Source of the DNA: JAOUEA01 sp963825635
GTDB taxonomy: Bacteria > Actinomycetota > UBA4738 > HRBIN12
Length of the DNA: 64,000 nt
Assembly (NCBI GenBank): GCA_963825635.1
Contig: CAWGTU010000004.1
Location: 1 to 64,000 of the forward strand
Direction: 5' to 3'
The translations under genes and the position numbers were made by a program. Shown here in pieces: positions 26,155-33,610 of this stretch; within the stretch, counting starts at the first letter, position 1; the number at the start of each line of letters is the position of its first letter. The notes beneath the pieces were generated by a model, which searched no databases, had not been told where the DNA came from, and was given only the letters and a program-made list of their open reading frames with translations.

Positions 26155-26553
26155 CTACTGGCCGGTCGACAGTCGTTCGATCGAGTCTTCGAACCGCCGG
26201 TAGCCGGCGGCCGGGTCGTATCCGCCTTCGGTGACGCCTGGCACGAGCCGTGCGTCGACGCCGGCTTCCGCGGGCACCCGTACGAACGACACGGCACGGA
26301 ACCACTCGAGGTCGCCCGGCTGGATCTGCACTTCACCGTGGGTGCCGGATCTCCGGTACGACGCGTCGTCGGTCACGACCGGCGTCATCCGATACGCGCG
26401 CTCCAACATCGCTCGCAGTCCGTCGTCGCCGCACTCGACGACCGGCCTCCCGTTCGTCCACGTGGCCATGCCCACGAGTTCGGGCGGCCTCGCTTCCGCG
26501 TCAGGCTGATCGGCCGGAGGCGGCGGCCCAGGGCGGTAGAACTCGACCTTCAT
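26155..26553 (-). CDS. Hypothetical protein, 132 residues
   Basis: An open frame beginning MKVEFYRPGPPPPADQPDAE with a Pro-rich start, then GRPVVECGDDGLRAMLERAYRMTPVVTDD and a Trp/Phe-containing second half (QPGDLEWFRAVSFVRVP). No membrane span. The family is not recognised. The start is supported by a TACGCT hexamer 6 nt upstream, and the frame fills the gap between adnB and the cNMP gene with typical codon bias. Confidence 0.65.
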   Translation of the reverse strand: MKVEFYRPGPPPPADQPDAEARPPELVGMATWTNGRPVVECGDDGLRAMLERAYRMTPVVTDDASYRRSGTHGEVQIQPGDLEWFRAVSFVRVPAEAGVDARLVPGVTEGGYDPAAGYRRFEDSIERLSTGQ

Positions 26554-26559
26554 GCGAGC

Positions 26560-26565
26560 AGCGTA
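26560..26565 (-). promoter_or_regulatory. -10 hexamer TACGCT for the 132-residue protein
   Basis: Minus-strand TACGCT, 6 nt, then ATG 26553; a leaderless arrangement. Confidence 0.45.
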
Positions 26566-26572
26566 CGCGCGC

Positions 26573-27001
26573 TCAGCGCGCGAGCGACCGATCGACGCGG
26601 CGGATCATGCGAGCGAGGCTCTCGAGCAACGAGACCGCGACCTCCGGGTCCTGCTCCAGCTCCTTCAGGAAGTCCTTCCGCGTGATCATCAGCAGGGTCA
26701 TCGGTGTTTGGGTCACGACCGTGGCGGTGCGTTCGCCGCCGTCGAGCAGCGAGATCTCACCGAAATGATCTCCCGGCAGCACGCGGTGCACGGTCCTGCC
26801 CTTCACGGTGACCTTGGCCTCACCCGTGAGCGCGACGTAGAAGCTGTCGCCCGGATCGCCCTCCTTCACCACCGAGGCGCCCTTCATGAAGTTCGCCATC
26901 TCCGCGAGCGACGCGAGCTTCTTCAGGTGTCGCTTCGACAGTCCCTCGAAGAGCGGGACGGCCGCGAGCACGGGCTCGAGCTTCGGCTTCGACTTGGCCA
27001 C
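26573..27001 (-). CDS. Stand-alone cyclic-nucleotide-binding domain protein
   Basis: A 142-residue protein that is almost only a cNMP-binding beta-barrel: VPLFEGLSKRHLKKLASLAEM, VVKEGDPGDSFYVALTGEAKV, and the phosphate-binding-cassette region LPGDHFGEISLLDGGERTATV with FGE and an Arg-Thr-Ala. No DNA-binding domain follows. It would sense cAMP or a relative and act through another protein. GTG 27001 has AAGGAGG 7 nt upstream. It diverges from the Crp/Fnr-type regulator at 27170. Confidence 0.9.
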   Translation of the reverse strand: MAKSKPKLEPVLAAVPLFEGLSKRHLKKLASLAEMANFMKGASVVKEGDPGDSFYVALTGEAKVTVKGRTVHRVLPGDHFGEISLLDGGERTATVVTQTPMTLLMITRKDFLKELEQDPEVAVSLLESLARMIRRVDRSLAR

Positions 27002-27118
27002 GAGGGTTCCTCCTTGAGCTCATCGTCGGCGGGCTCGCGGCCAAGCCTAGCCGTTCAGGGGGGTGCGATGCATCGGGCCGTCCGGCTCACGTCCTCCGTC
27101 GATGTCGGAGGTGGCCGG

Positions 27119-27164
27119 TAGGGTCCGGCTCCCTCGGGTTCGCTCCTCCCCCGGAAGGAGCCGG
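27119..27164 (+). promoter_or_regulatory. TAGGGT -10 candidate and SD-sequestering inverted repeats
   Basis: TAGGGT lies at 27119-27124. Downstream, CCGGCTCC (27125-27132) is complementary to GGAGCCGG (27157-27164), and GCTCCT (27142-27147) is complementary to AGGAGC (27156-27161). Both helices cover the AAGGAG ribosome binding site (27155-27160) of the gene at 27170 and cannot form together. If transcription starts 7 nt after the hexamer only the second helix is wholly in the RNA. Confidence 0.4.
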
Positions 27165-27169
27165 TGCCG

Positions 27170-27820
27170 ATGGTCGCCTCCGGGCAACACGGACCGCAGC
27201 AGCAGGGATCGCATCTGCGTCCTCTCGAGATCGCCGTGCGCGCCGGCGGCGTGGTCGTCCGGCAGGGCGAGCCGGCTCCGCCGATGCGGGTCGTGACCCA
27301 CGGCGCCTTCGTCGTCGAGGTCCTCCGCCACGACGGGCGCCGGCTCGTGCTCGACGTGCTCGGCCCCGGCGACGGCGTGGGCGGGCCGGGTGACGGTATC
27401 GACACCGACGACGAGGACCGGCGCGCCCAGGCGACCGTCCGCGCGTTGCGACCCGGACGCCTGCGCGCGATCGAGCCGGGCGAGGCGGTGTCACTGCTCG
27501 TTCGACGGGCCGAACGAACGGCGCGCCTCGCGGCCGACCTGGCGTGGTTCGATGTGCCGACCAGGCTCTCCTCTCGGCTGCAGGTGCTCGCCGGTCGCTT
27601 CGGCCATCCCGTTCCCGGAGGGGTCGCGATCGGGCTGCGCCTCACCCACGAGGATCTCGCCGACCTCTGCGGCACGACGCGCGAGTCGGTGACCCGGGCG
27701 ATGCGCCAGCTGGCGCGCCAGGATCGCATCGAGGTGCCGAAGCGCGGGCGCATCGTGCTGCGTCACCGGTTGTCGGCCGTGCCCTCCTGCAACAGGATCA
27801 GACTGCACGTGCCGCAGTAA
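27170..27820 (+). CDS. Crp/Fnr-family transcriptional regulator
   Basis: A 216-residue regulator: N-terminal cupin-like sensor (VVRQGEPAPPMRVVTHGAFVVE, LVLDVLGPGD) and a C-terminal winged helix with LTHEDLADLCGTTRESVTRAMRQL, the Crp helix-turn-helix. The cNMP pocket motif (FGE...RTA) is not evident, so the ligand is unclear. ATG 27170 is chosen with AAGGAG 9 nt upstream; GTG 27164 is too close. Its last 58 bases overlap the 3' end of the convergent MBL gene. Confidence 0.85.
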   Translation: MVASGQHGPQQQGSHLRPLEIAVRAGGVVVRQGEPAPPMRVVTHGAFVVEVLRHDGRRLVLDVLGPGDGVGGPGDGIDTDDEDRRAQATVRALRPGRLRAIEPGEAVSLLVRRAERTARLAADLAWFDVPTRLSSRLQVLAGRFGHPVPGGVAIGLRLTHEDLADLCGTTRESVTRAMRQLARQDRIEVPKRGRIVLRHRLSAVPSCNRIRLHVPQ

Positions 27821-28642
27821 CGCGCGCGGCCCCTCACGGGCTTGCCGCACCGCTCGCACGATCGGGGCGCGACGGCTTCCCAACGAGCGTCGTCACCACG
27901 GCCCGTCGGCACGACGCGGCCCTCGGCGGAGAGCTTCATCAGGTGCGCCAGCACGGACCGAGCCGCGAGCTCGTGCACCTCCGGCGGGTACGCGGCATAG
28001 ATCTCGCCCACGACCTCAGGGATCGTGCGAGGACCGTGTGAGATCGCCTCGATCACCTGGTGCTCTCTCTCGGCGCGGTGGTCCACGTACTCCTGCAGCT
28101 TGGCGGCGGCTCCGAGCACGACCGGCCCGTGGCCGGGGTAGATCGTGCGGGGGGCGAGCTCCTGCATGCGGGTGAGCGACCGCAGGTACTGCGCGAGGTC
28201 GCCATCGGGTGGATCGATGAAGCTCGTGCCACGCCCGAGCACCGCGTCGCCCGTGAACAGGGCGCCCTCCGACGGAACGTGGAACGCCATGTGGTCGCTG
28301 GTGTGCCCAGGCGTGTGCACCGCGGTGAGCGTCAGGCCACCAGCCTGCACCTGCTGGCCATCGCGCAGGTGCTCGGCGCCGGCGAGCCGGAAGGCGTACA
28401 GCGGCGCGTCGACACGGGCTGCGAACGACGCCGCTCCCGGCGCGTGGTCGGGATGGTCGTGGGTGACGAGCACCGCGCTCACGGCAGCGCCGACGGCGAG
28501 CGCGACCTCATCGAGGTGGCCGGGGTCGATCGGGCCCCGGATCGATCACCACGAACGGGCCGTCGCCCACTATCCAGGTGTTCGTGCCCTCGAGCGTGTA
28601 GACGCTCGGGTTCGGAGCCAACACCCGCACGATCGGCAGCAC
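27763..28642 (-). CDS. Metallo-beta-lactamase-fold hydrolase, broken by one extra base
   Basis: An MBL-fold protein of the LACTB2/glyoxalase-II-like type. The first 39 codons from GTG 28642 read NPSVYTLEGTNTWIVGDGPFVVIDPGPD, then the frame closes after RPRPPR. Removing one base from the C run at 28525-28522 (minus strand) restores GHLDEVALAVG and VLVTHDHPDHAPGA with the HxHxDH zinc motif. Later motifs HTPGHTSDHM, FTGDAVLGRG and YPGHGPV complete the site; a winged-helix-like tail and a C-terminal CERCGKPVRGRARYCGTC zinc ribbon follow. The start overlaps the Nudix gene region closely (4 nt gap). Confidence 0.85.
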
Positions 28643-28646
28643 CGCC

Positions 28647-29291
28647 TCAGTCCTCCCAGAAGACCGACCGTGGCAGCCGCACGACCTCGTCGTCGTCGGG
28701 CTCACGCGTCTCGAACGCGAGCGTCACGATCGCCTCGGCGCTCTCGCACGCGGCGAGCTCCAGCATCGTGGCGTACGTGGGCCAGTAGAGCTTGCGGGCG
28801 CCGACCTGCCACTCCGCGAGCAGCGCCCGGGGCGACGCCCACCAGGCCTCTGCGGCCTCCGCGCCGTCCGGCGCCGGTTCGAGATCCTTCGGGGCGGCGA
28901 TCGTGAAGTAGCGGGCGTCGAAGCGCACCGGCACCTCGTCCGGCGCCACCCACCGCGCGAGCTCGTGCAGTTGGGCGGGGCTCGGCGGCGCCGCGTGTAC
29001 CGGGTCGAGCGAGTCCGGGTTGCCTGCGTCGACGAGTCCGTCGCGGGTGAGGGCGAGGCCGGCCTCCTCCACGAGCTCGCGAACGGCGGCGGCGCGAGAC
29101 GCCTCGGCCTCGTCGTCGAACCAGCGGACCGCCAGCGCCGCGTCGTCGTCATCGACCGCGCCGCCGGGGAACACGACGTAACCCGGTAGGAATCGGCTGG
29201 CGGCACCGCGCTCGAGCACGAGTACTTCTGGCTCGGCATCGCCTTCGCGCACGGCGACCACCGACGCCGCGTGTCGGATCTGCTCGGTCAT
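28647..29291 (-). CDS. Nudix hydrolase
   Basis: A 214-residue protein with a Nudix box (FPGGAVDDDDAAL leading into RAAAVRELVEEAGLAL, the REUxEExGU core). Resembles NUDT7/NUDT19-like enzymes that hydrolyse CoA derivatives or other nucleoside diphosphates; the substrate is not set by what is visible. The start MTEQIRHAASVVAVR at 29291 matches the domain; the upstream extension does not. It is in an operon with the MBL hydrolase and diverges from the methyltransferase at 29326 with 34 bp between starts. Confidence 0.88.
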   Translation of the reverse strand: MTEQIRHAASVVAVREGDAEPEVLVLERGAASRFLPGYVVFPGGAVDDDDAALAVRWFDDEAEASRAAAVRELVEEAGLALTRDGLVDAGNPDSLDPVHAAPPSPAQLHELARWVAPDEVPVRFDARYFTIAAPKDLEPAPDGAEAAEAWWASPRALLAEWQVGARKLYWPTYATMLELAACESAEAIVTLAFETREPDDDEVVRLPRSVFWED

Positions 29292-29311
29292 CGAGCGTTC
29301 ATCCTCCCAGG

Positions 29312-29317
29312 TACCCT
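29312..29317 (+). promoter_or_regulatory. -10 hexamer TACCCT for the methyltransferase
   Basis: TACCCT, 8 nt, then ATG 29326, a leaderless configuration within a 34-bp divergent spacer. Confidence 0.45.
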
Positions 29318-29325
29318 GCCGCTCG

Positions 29326-30414
29326 ATGGACGTCGAAGGGCCGGGCGCGGTCGCCCGCACGATCGCCGACGAGATCGGCCGGCACGGGCCGATGCGGTTC
29401 GACCGGTACATGGAGCTCGCCCTGTACTCGCCGGGCGGGTACTACGAGGATCCACCGGTCGGGGCCGGGCCGTCCGGCGACTTCGTGACCAGCCCCCACG
29501 TGCACCCGGTCTTCGCGCGGCTGCTCGCCGAGGCGATCCGCGACCTGCACGAGGCGATGGGCCGTCCCGACGGGTTCGAGCTGATCGAGGCCGGGGCCGG
29601 CGACGGCACGCTCCTGCGGGCGCTGCTGCCGGAGCTCACCGATCTCGACCCTCGGGTCACCGCGGTCGAACGCAGCGCCGGCGCTCGAGCGGCGTTGGCG
29701 ACGATCGACGGGGTGGCGACCCGCGACACGATGCCCGAGGCAGGAGACCCTGCGCTGATCCTCGCCCACGAGGTGCTCGACAACCTTCCCTTCCGGCGGC
29801 TGCGATCGGCCGGCGACGGTCCGCGCGAGGTGTACGTCGACCTCGTCGACGGCCGGCTCGTCGAGGTGCTGGAGCCGGTCACCGGCCTCGAGACGATCGA
29901 CGAGGACGAGACGGTCGTGCCGACGGGTGCGGCGTCCTTCATCGTCGAGGCGCTCGCCGGGCCGGCGCCGCGCGCGATGCTCGCGATCGACTACGGCTCG
30001 GACCGAGGTTCGGGGGGGCCGGCGCACGGCTACGCCTCGCACCGTGTCGTCGAGGACCTGCTCGCCTCGCCGGGCACTACCGACATCACCGCGGGGGTGG
30101 ACTTCGGCTTCCTCTCCGAGACGGTCACGGCGCAGGGGTTGCGCGCGTTCCCGACGGTCTCCCAGCACGACGCGCTGATCGCCCTGGGCTTCGAGGACTG
30201 GCTGCACACCGAGCTCGAGCGCCAGCAGGACCTGCTCGACACCGGGCGCGGCGCCGACGCGGTGCGCACGTGGGGCGGCCGAAGCCGCGCGGTGATGCTC
30301 GCCGACCCCGCCGGCCTCGGGCGGTTCAGGTGGTTCGTGGCCTCGACCCCCGATGTCCCCGAGCCGACGTTCCTGCGGGCGGCTCGTGAGCACCATTCAG
30401 CCACCGAGGCCTGA
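29326..30414 (+). CDS. MidA/NDUFAF7-type SAM-dependent methyltransferase
   Basis: A 362-residue protein of the SAM-dependent methyltransferase family DUF185. MRFDRYMELALYSPGGYYEDP, GDFVTSPHVHPVFARLLA, the SAM loop FELIEAGAGDGTLLRALL and LILAHEVLDNLPFRRL are characteristic. The eukaryotic member methylates an arginine in the NDUFS2/NuoD subunit of complex I; a nuoD gene lies at 38333 in this window, but whether bacterial members do the same is unproven. Its last 18 bases overlap the convergent permease gene. Confidence 0.9.
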   Translation: MDVEGPGAVARTIADEIGRHGPMRFDRYMELALYSPGGYYEDPPVGAGPSGDFVTSPHVHPVFARLLAEAIRDLHEAMGRPDGFELIEAGAGDGTLLRALLPELTDLDPRVTAVERSAGARAALATIDGVATRDTMPEAGDPALILAHEVLDNLPFRRLRSAGDGPREVYVDLVDGRLVEVLEPVTGLETIDEDETVVPTGAASFIVEALAGPAPRAMLAIDYGSDRGSGGPAHGYASHRVVEDLLASPGTTDITAGVDFGFLSETVTAQGLRAFPTVSQHDALIALGFEDWLHTELERQQDLLDTGRGADAVRTWGGRSRAVMLADPAGLGRFRWFVASTPDVPEPTFLRAAREHHSATEA

Positions 30415-31305
30415 GCCTGCCCAGAGCCCCCCTCGGCGCACGCGATCGAACGCGCGGTACTGCAGCCACACGATCGAGGCGGTCAGCACGAACAGGAAGA
30501 CCGTCGCGGCCGAGGCGTATCCGTAGCGGAGGTACTCGAACGCGTTGCGGTACACGAAAAGCGGCAGGTACGTCGTGCCGTAGGGCGGCGGCCCGCCCTC
30601 GGTCACGATCAACGCCGGCACGAACGTCGCCTGGAAGCTCATGATCGTGTCGCGCATCGCCATCAGCAGCAGGGCGGGGGTCATCAGCGGCAGCGTCACC
30701 CGGGCGAAGCGCGCCCACGGACCGGCCCCGCTCGCCGAAGCCATGTCGTAGAGCTCCCCCGGCACGGCGCGTCGCGCGGCGAGCGCGATCAGGAATCCCT
30801 CCCCGATCAGGAACAGCCCCATGATGATCACGCCCCACCGGGCCGACGCCGGCACCGAGAGCCACGACGGCGTGGGCAGCCCGAGCGCGCCCAGCAGCAG
30901 GTTCAGCGGTCCGTAGAGCGGGTTGAGGATCCAGAGCCAGAGCAAGGCGTACGCCACGTCGGGGATCACCGTTGGGAAGAACACCCCCGCGCGCTCGGCC
31001 CCGACGCCCTGCATACGGCGGTGCATCAGCAGGGCGAGGCCCAGCGCGATCGCCACACGCAGCGGCACCGCGATCGCGACGTACGTGAGCGAGTTCCGCA
31101 GCGACGCCTTGAACGCCACGTCGCCGACGAGCTCGCGGAAGTTGTCCAACCCGATGAAGCGAGCCGGCTGCAGCAGATCCCACTCGAACAACGACATCAC
31201 GAGCGTCACGAGGGCCGGCGCGGCCACGAGCGCGACGACGCCGACCAGGAACGGTGCGGCCATGAGCCACAGGCCCAGCTGCTCACGGTCGACGCGCATC
31301 GCCAT
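30397..31305 (-). CDS. Sugar ABC transporter permease, MalF/UgpA type
   Basis: A 302-residue permease with six predicted spans and the EAA loop ELYDMASASGAGPWARFARVTLPLMTP. It begins MAMRVDREQLGLWLMAAPFLVGV. It is the third gene of the minus-strand operon permease-binding protein-permease and starts 3 nt after the binding-protein stop. No ATPase is encoded nearby, as is common for actinobacterial sugar importers that share an MsiK-type ATPase. Confidence 0.93.
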   Translation of the reverse strand: MAMRVDREQLGLWLMAAPFLVGVVALVAAPALVTLVMSLFEWDLLQPARFIGLDNFRELVGDVAFKASLRNSLTYVAIAVPLRVAIALGLALLMHRRMQGVGAERAGVFFPTVIPDVAYALLWLWILNPLYGPLNLLLGALGLPTPSWLSVPASARWGVIIMGLFLIGEGFLIALAARRAVPGELYDMASASGAGPWARFARVTLPLMTPALLLMAMRDTIMSFQATFVPALIVTEGGPPPYGTTYLPLFVYRNAFEYLRYGYASAATVFLFVLTASIVWLQYRAFDRVRRGGLWAGSGLGG

Positions 31306-31308
31306 GCG

Positions 31309-32622
31309 TCAGCCGCCCGCGTTCGCCCGCTCGAACAGCGGCGCCGTCTGATCGAGGATCGCGACCACGAGCTCACCGGCCTCGCCGCTCCCGAACGGCT
31401 CGTAGTAGGCCTCCTCGAGCAGGTCGTTCACGATGTCCTCGATCTCGGGCCACGTCGCGATGTGAGGAACCGCCCGGATGGAGGGGATGTTGTCGAGGAA
31501 CACCTGCGAGCTCGCCGGCGGCAGGCTCGGGTCCAGGAAGGCGTCGGACTCGGCCACCGAGCGCAGCGACGGCACGGTGCGGCCGGTCGCCGTCGCGATC
31601 TCCTGACCCCGCGTCCCGAGCGCGAACTCCAGGAACTCCCACGCCTGATCGGTGCGTTCACCCGCCGCGGTCATGCAGTACGCGTCGGAGTGCAGCACCG
31701 TGGCCGGCTGCTTGTGCACGGGCAGCTGGGCGACGTCCCAGACGAAGTCGGTGATCGTGCGGAACGACGGCACGACCTTGCGCGACTCCATCATCATCGC
31801 GAGCGACCCGTCGAGGAACCGCGTCTCGAAGTTCGCCGACTCGGCCTCCTCATCGGTCGGGGTCACGCCGTGCACCCCGCGCAGGTCGAGGAACGCCTGG
31901 ATCGGCCGGATCGCATCGAGGCTGCCGATCGTGAACCGGGTCGGCCGTTCGGGATCGTCGACGATGTCGCCACCGTTGGACCAGACGAACGGGGCCACCC
32001 TGATGATCTCGACGTCGGTGCCGAGGCCGTACACGTCGATCTCGCCGTCGCCGTCGGTGTCCTGGGTGAGCTCCGTCGCGGCCGTCACCATGTCGTTCCA
32101 CTTCCATCCCGCGGCGGGGGGCGGTTCGACACCGGCGGCCTCGAACAGGTCGCGGTTGTAGTAGAGGACGAGGCTCGAGACGTTCTGAGGCATGCACGTC
32201 TGGACGCCGTCGTTCTCAAAGACGGTCATCGCCTCGGGATAGAAAGCGTCGGCCGACAGCGCATCGGAGGCGTCGAGGTACGGCCCGACCGGCTCGAGCG
32301 CCCCTTTCGACTCGAACTGGCCCAGGTACCGGTAGTTCATGAGGAAGACGTCGGGTGGCTCGCCACCCGCGAGCGAGGTCGACAGACGCGCGATCAGGTC
32401 GTCGCGTTCGGCGATCACGACGAGATCGATGTCGATCGCGTCCTGCGTCTCCTCGAACGCCGCGGCGACGTCGACGAACGCCTGCGTCTCCTCGGGGTCG
32501 CCGGACACCCAGACCGATACGGTCGTCGGCTCACCGGGCTCGGGAGATGCGTCATCGCCTGTGCATGCGGCGAGCACGAGTCCGATCACGAGGAGGGCGG
32601 CCGCCGGTCGTGTGGCGGTCAC
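31309..32622 (-). CDS. Sugar ABC transporter substrate-binding lipoprotein
   Basis: A 437-residue family 1 extracellular solute-binding protein. GTG 32622 gives MTATRPAAALLVIGLVLAAC, a lipoprotein signal with lipobox LAAC (Cys20). VSVWVSGDPEETQAFVDVAAAFEE, VFLMNYRYLGQF and VSSLVLYYNRDLFEAAGV are typical for carbohydrate binders of the MalE/UgpB class. The start overlaps the stop of the upstream permease by 4 nt. Together with the divergent sialidase-fold proteins it suggests uptake of glycan breakdown products; the sugar is not known. Confidence 0.92.
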   Translation of the reverse strand: MTATRPAAALLVIGLVLAACTGDDASPEPGEPTTVSVWVSGDPEETQAFVDVAAAFEETQDAIDIDLVVIAERDDLIARLSTSLAGGEPPDVFLMNYRYLGQFESKGALEPVGPYLDASDALSADAFYPEAMTVFENDGVQTCMPQNVSSLVLYYNRDLFEAAGVEPPPAAGWKWNDMVTAATELTQDTDGDGEIDVYGLGTDVEIIRVAPFVWSNGGDIVDDPERPTRFTIGSLDAIRPIQAFLDLRGVHGVTPTDEEAESANFETRFLDGSLAMMMESRKVVPSFRTITDFVWDVAQLPVHKQPATVLHSDAYCMTAAGERTDQAWEFLEFALGTRGQEIATATGRTVPSLRSVAESDAFLDPSLPPASSQVFLDNIPSIRAVPHIATWPEIEDIVNDLLEEAYYEPFGSGEAGELVVAILDQTAPLFERANAGG

Positions 32623-33494
32623 GCGGAGACCTCTCGTCTCGGATCGGTGAAGAGCCGGCGTTGCACGAACAGGAACGCGGCCAGCACGGGCAGGCATGCC
32701 ATCACCGACGCCGCGAGCATGATCGGCTGCTCGGTCACCGGCACGATCGCGAGCGATCGCATGCCGAGCGGCACCGTGAACCAGCGTCCGTCGTAGATGT
32801 AGATCAGCGGGTCGAGGAAGTTCCCCCACGAGATCACGAACGCGAGCGAGGCGACGGCCGCCGTGGTGCCTCGCTGCAGGGGCATCGCGACCCTCCACCA
32901 GGTGGCGATCGGCGAGAGGCCACGCTCGAGCGCGAGGTCGAACAGGTCGTTCGGCACGCGGGACGTGGTCCACGCGTAGAGCAGCACGAACAGCGGCGAC
33001 ATGCCGAGCAGGGCCGGCGCCATCAGGGGGAGAGGGGTGTCCGTGAGCCCGAGCCAACGGAAGACGCTCACCCGCCCCACGAGCAGCGACGTCGCGGGGA
33101 TCATCAGCACGACGACGCACAGTCCGATCAGGAGGACGCGCGAGCGCTGCGGGAGCCGCGCGATCGCGAAGCCCGCCCACGAGGCCACGACGACCGAGAG
33201 CGGCACGGCGACCACGGCCACGAGCAGCGAGTTCGCCGTGTACCTCGCGAACGGAACCACCTCGAAGACCTCCGCGTAGTTGGACCACGCGGGCGACGTC
33301 GGGAACCACTGCACCGTCTGCGGGGGCGCCTGGCCGAGCGGACGCAGCGACGCCACGACCATCAGCCAGAGCGGCACCAGGAAGAGGGCCGCCACGGGCA
33401 CCGCGATCAACTGCCGCGCGAGGCGCCCCCGCCGCTCGAACGCCGGCTCGGTGCGGCGGACGCTCGCAGGTTCGGTTGTGGGGGTCGCGGCCAT
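32619..33494 (-). CDS. Sugar ABC transporter permease, MalG/UgpE type
   Basis: A 291-residue permease beginning MAATPTTEPASVRRTEPA, with six spans and an EAA-like loop DLFDLALERGLSPIATWWRVAMPLQR. ATG 33494 is chosen because minus-strand TAGGCT lies 8 nt upstream; the longer in-frame extension shows no permease similarity. It is first in the operon and diverges from the sialidase-fold genes with 116 bp between starts. Confidence 0.92.
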   Translation of the reverse strand: MAATPTTEPASVRRTEPAFERRGRLARQLIAVPVAALFLVPLWLMVVASLRPLGQAPPQTVQWFPTSPAWSNYAEVFEVVPFARYTANSLLVAVVAVPLSVVVASWAGFAIARLPQRSRVLLIGLCVVVLMIPATSLLVGRVSVFRWLGLTDTPLPLMAPALLGMSPLFVLLYAWTTSRVPNDLFDLALERGLSPIATWWRVAMPLQRGTTAAVASLAFVISWGNFLDPLIYIYDGRWFTVPLGMRSLAIVPVTEQPIMLAASVMACLPVLAAFLFVQRRLFTDPRREVSA

Positions 33495-33502
33495 GGCTCG
33501 CG

Positions 33503-33508
33503 AGCCTA
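33503..33508 (-). promoter_or_regulatory. -10 hexamer TAGGCT for the sugar importer operon
   Basis: Minus-strand TAGGCT, 8 nt, then ATG 33494; leaderless start of the operon. Confidence 0.5.
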
Positions 33509-33570
33509 TCGGCTCCCACGTGGCCGCCATGTCAGGCCCTCGACGGTGGCGCTCCGCCCGCGCGCAGGTG

Positions 33571-33576
33571 TAGCGT
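33571..33576 (+). promoter_or_regulatory. -10 hexamer TAGCGT for the sialidase-fold pair
   Basis: TAGCGT is followed by about 35 nt that include GGAGAGGGAGG, then GTG 33611. Unlike most promoters here this one would give a short leader with a ribosome binding site. Confidence 0.4.
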
Positions 33577-33610
33577 CCGCCCGAGGGCCGGAGAGGGAGG
33601 ATGCGCAGCC

